Translations under genes and position numbers: made by a program
The notes under the pieces: generated by a model
What the model saw: the letters and a program-made list of their open reading frames with translations, nothing else
What the model was told of the DNA's origin: nothing
Databases searched by the model: none
From: Cytophagales bacterium
Lineage (GTDB): Bacteria; Bacteroidota; Bacteroidia; Cytophagales; Bernardetiaceae
Assembly (NCBI GenBank): GCA_004293815.1
Contig: RDZD01000023.1
Span: 62,001 to 126,000, forward strand
Reading direction: 5' to 3'
Length of the DNA: 64,000 nt
In this document: positions 61,303 through 64,000 of the stretch, in pieces
Numbering within the stretch: the first letter of the stretch is position 1
How the letters are laid out: every line of letters begins with the position of its first letter

Positions 61303-64000
61303 ATGAAATATTTTTTATCACTGACCCTAATTGTATGTTTTTTAGGCATAAACCAGCTTTATGCCCAAACATGGCAGGCTTTAAATCAAAAAGGCTTGGA
61401 ACTAATACTAAAGTCCAAATACAAGGAGGGAGATAGCACGCTCCGAAAAGCCCTCACATTCATAGACTCCTCCAAGGATAAACAAGATACGGCATACGCC
61501 AGAGTCTACTTGAGTCTCTCACAGGCTTTTCATTTATTAAACAACTATGACAGCACAATAAAATACAATCTCATGGCTCGCAGTATTTATGCCCGAACCT
61601 TGGGAACAAAACATTCTCTTTATGCGCAAGCTGTGCTCTTAGAGGGCATAGAGGAAGGCAAAATGCTTAACTATGAAAAAGCAGAGGCTCTTTTGGAGGA
61701 AGTGCGTAGCATTTGTTCGGGCATGAAAAACCGCCACGAATATGATTGCTATACACGCGCTATGAGTGCATTGGGCATACTCAATAGCCAATTGGGCTTA
61801 TCTCAAAAAGCACTTTACTACATGGAGCCTGTTAAAGAATTACGTGGGGAAAAGTTTGGAAAAGAAAGTCCTGAATACGCCATGTCTTGTATCTCCCTAG
61901 CCAAAGCCTATATCAAGCTATTTAGATATCCCGAAGCCAAGCAATTGTATGAAATAGCTCAGCCAATTTATGAGCGCACATACAAAAAAGATAGCCCTAT
62001 CTATAAAATCTTCTGTGCAGATTTATCTCGATTTTATGCTTTTTGCGTAAGTGACTACACCAAGGGAATAGAGTATGCCCAAGAATCTATAAGGCTTAGC
62101 GAGCTTTTTTATGGAAAAAAATCTGCTAACTACGCCTACGATTGCAGCACCATGGCTAGGATTTACGCACAAAATCAACCCGAAAAAGCGGATACTTATT
62201 TTTTGGCATCTATTGAAGCCTACAAAGTTGATCTAGGCAAGCAGAGTAATGATTACATCAGTGTTCTTGAAGCTTATGCGACATTCTGTGGACACTACAA
62301 ACGCAATAATTTGGCAGATTCGCTTTATAAAATAGTAATCAATTATGAAACTAACGCTCTAAATCACTATTTTCCTATCTTGTCTGAAAATGAAAAAAAT
62401 GAGTACATGCAGTATAAAAGCAATTTGATTTTGCCTTACCAAAGCTTTTTGATACAGAATGTCGATAAATCTCCAGAGTATATCTCAAGACTCTTTGATC
62501 ACAATTTATTCTTTAAATCTATTGTGCTTTCTTCCACGCAACGTACAAAAAGAGAAATTCTAGAGAGTGGTGATACAAGCCTCATCAATAACTACTTTAA
62601 ATGGAAACAGCGTAAACAAAACTATGTCAATCTACTCAAACTCTCCGAAAGTGAACAAATCAAAAAGGGGATGAGTTTTAGAAAAGAAGAGTTTGAAATC
62701 AACGAACTAGAGGCCGATTTGGCTCAGAAGTCTAGCTCATTCTCAAAAAACTTAGGAAGAGCTGTCTACACTTGGAAAGATGTACAGAAAAAACTCAAAA
62801 AGAACGAAGTAGCCATAGAAATTATCAAAACCTATCTCAAAAAGGAAGGTGAAAAAGATGTTACCTTTTTTGATGACACAATTTACTGTGCGCTCTTGGT
62901 TACGCCCCAAACCAAAGACAGACCAGAGTTTTTGCTAATAAAAAATGGTCATGAACTCGAAAATAAATATTTGAGTTATTACCGCAATTGCATTGAGTTC
63001 AAAACACAAGATGATTATTCTTATGACCAGTATTGGAAACCAATAGCCGATAAACTCAACTCTATGGGCTGCCGTAAAATCAAAAAAATATATTTTTCAG
63101 CTGATGGGGTCTATCATCAAATAAGTTTGAACTCATTGCAAAACCCTAAAACCAAGAAATTTCTTTTGGACGAACAAACTATCCAGCTCATAGGTACAAG
63201 CCGCGATTTATTAGACAAAGAAAGCCAAGAAATGAACCTTAAAAAACAACAAAAAGCCTATAAAGCCTTTTTGTTGGGATACCCCGTCTATAACACCGAA
63301 GAACAGGAGCAGGATACATCTAAAAATTCACAAAGAAGTTTCTCGCTCATGCAAAGTGCCGCATTCAACTTTACAAAAGTAAGCCCTCTGCTAGGCACTA
63401 AAACAGAAATAGAAGCACTACAAAGCATGTTCAAGGCGCAAAATATTCCTACGCAAACGGTTGTGGGGCTAGAGGCCACCGAGGAGTCTGTCAAATCACT
63501 CAAAAGTCCTTCTATCTTGCATTTAGCCACACATGGTTTCTTTATTCCTGCGCCCAAAGAAAATAACATGCTCACCATCAAGGAGGCTAAAAGTGTGTCT
63601 CTGTTGCGCAGTGGCTTTATGCGTTCGGGGCTGTTGCTGAGCGGTTGTTCCAACCCTAAAGATAGTCAAGAAGATGGCATTCTGACCGCTGAAGAAACCA
63701 TGAATCTCAACTTAGATGGTACTGAGTTGGCTGTGCTGTCTGCTTGCGAAACAGGACTTGGCGAAATTAGTGACGGAGAGGGAGTGTTTGGACTTCAGCG
63801 TGCTTTGATTCAGGCGGGAGCAAAGACTTTGTTAATGTCGCTTTGGAAAGTGGACGACAAAGCGACGCAGTTGCTCATGACCAGCTTTTACAAAGCTTTG
63901 TTGAGCGGCCAAAGCAAGCAAGATGCTTTTGAAACCGCCCAGCAAAAGCTCAAACAAAAATACCCAGAACCCTATTATTGGGGAGCTTTCATCATGATAG
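61303..64000 (+). CDS. Exported TPR-CHAT protein (caspase-like peptidase), second copy, 3' end cut by window edge
   Basis: 899 codons run open from ATG 61303 to the right edge. A signal peptide (FLSLTLIVCFLGINQLYAQ) precedes TPR units (YAMSCISLAKAYIKLFRYPEAKQLYEIAQPI, YAYDCSTMARIYAQNQPEKADTYF) to about residue 340. A linker with YTWKDVQKKLKKNEVAIEIIK is shared with the first copy, and the CHAT domain follows at about 690-899, with His744 (LATHGFF) and Cys815 (SACETGLG) intact. The visible end (YYWGAFIMI) matches the end of the first copy, so only a few residues should be missing. The shorter TPR part suggests a different binding partner. It lies 29 bases after the phosphatase gene. Confidence 0.92.
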   Translation, partial: MKYFLSLTLIVCFLGINQLYAQTWQALNQKGLELILKSKYKEGDSTLRKALTFIDSSKDKQDTAYARVYLSLSQAFHLLNNYDSTIKYNLMARSIYARTLGTKHSLYAQAVLLEGIEEGKMLNYEKAEALLEEVRSICSGMKNRHEYDCYTRAMSALGILNSQLGLSQKALYYMEPVKELRGEKFGKESPEYAMSCISLAKAYIKLFRYPEAKQLYEIAQPIYERTYKKDSPIYKIFCADLSRFYAFCVSDYTKGIEYAQESIRLSELFYGKKSANYAYDCSTMARIYAQNQPEKADTYFLASIEAYKVDLGKQSNDYISVLEAYATFCGHYKRNNLADSLYKIVINYETNALNHYFPILSENEKNEYMQYKSNLILPYQSFLIQNVDKSPEYISRLFDHNLFFKSIVLSSTQRTKREILESGDTSLINNYFKWKQRKQNYVNLLKLSESEQIKKGMSFRKEEFEINELEADLAQKSSSFSKNLGRAVYTWKDVQKKLKKNEVAIEIIKTYLKKEGEKDVTFFDDTIYCALLVTPQTKDRPEFLLIKNGHELENKYLSYYRNCIEFKTQDDYSYDQYWKPIADKLNSMGCRKIKKIYFSADGVYHQISLNSLQNPKTKKFLLDEQTIQLIGTSRDLLDKESQEMNLKKQQKAYKAFLLGYPVYNTEEQEQDTSKNSQRSFSLMQSAAFNFTKVSPLLGTKTEIEALQSMFKAQNIPTQTVVGLEATEESVKSLKSPSILHLATHGFFIPAPKENNMLTIKEAKSVSLLRSGFMRSGLLLSGCSNPKDSQEDGILTAEETMNLNLDGTELAVLSACETGLGEISDGEGVFGLQRALIQAGAKTLLMSLWKVDDKATQLLMTSFYKALLSGQSKQDAFETAQQKLKQKYPEPYYWGAFIMI

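Noticed and set aside
53430-64000. Type III-E CRISPR-associated TPR-CHAT (Craspase-like) system
   Set aside because: No CRISPR array, Cas7-11/gRAMP or Cas1 gene is visible, and both CHAT proteins carry signal peptides, unlike the cytoplasmic Csx29-type protein.

Overview
This window comes from a Bacteroidota chromosome, most like the Cytophagia/Saprospiria side of the phylum. The evidence is: a fused LpxC-FabZ gene; DUF4494, DUF2851 and DUF3467 genes; a bacillithiol gene (bshC); TonB-dependent receptors with carboxypeptidase-regulatory domains; many exported TPR proteins; and repeated promoters of the Bacteroidota form TTG/TTTG-N19-21-TAnnTTTG. Base composition is moderate to low GC. I see no rRNA, tRNA, CRISPR array, insertion sequence or prophage.

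Layout. 0-6.7 kb: an MBOAT acyltransferase cut by the left edge, a DUF3467 gene, a BtuF-like binding protein, acpP, rdgB with a glycosyltransferase, a small secreted protein with a hairpin leader, and an overlapping panC-mnmD pair. 6.9-9.2 kb: an ECF sigma factor, a membrane protein in the anti-sigma position and a DUF4097-like exported protein, closed by a terminator. 9.5-13 kb: lpxD and lpxC/fabZ, then a 51-bp palindrome fused to eleven ATTTTT repeats, then a lipoprotein with a mirror-symmetric cysteine pattern. 13-28 kb: housekeeping genes (folP, purM, an NFACT protein, a Psd-family decarboxylase, a Fur-family regulator, gmk, metK, rpmF with DUF177), a DUF4139-like protein, and an ABC exporter whose nucleotide-binding domain has lost most catalytic motifs.

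28-46 kb: cell-envelope genes. They are a TonB-dependent receptor divergent from a TPR-SpoIIE phosphatase, an outer-membrane barrel, a propeller-OmpA protein, nadD, a PorV-like barrel, a large AsmA-like protein, an MsbA-like exporter, bshC and a PD40 protein. 46-53 kb: a BlaI-M56 pair, a DUF5691-like protein, a DUF2851 protein, and two AT-rich genes (SUKH-like and GrpB-like) that look like accessory cargo.

53.4-64 kb: the most unusual part. Two long exported TPR-CHAT proteins, both with an intact His/Cys caspase-like dyad, flank an asparagine synthetase, a 75-residue orphan and a second TPR-SpoIIE phosphatase with a membrane span. The last three genes (orphan, phosphatase, second CHAT protein) are tightly spaced and probably form one operon. 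I infer an envelope-associated protease/phosphatase signalling module. No CRISPR effector is nearby, so it is not the type III-E TPR-CHAT arrangement. The second CHAT gene runs off the right edge.
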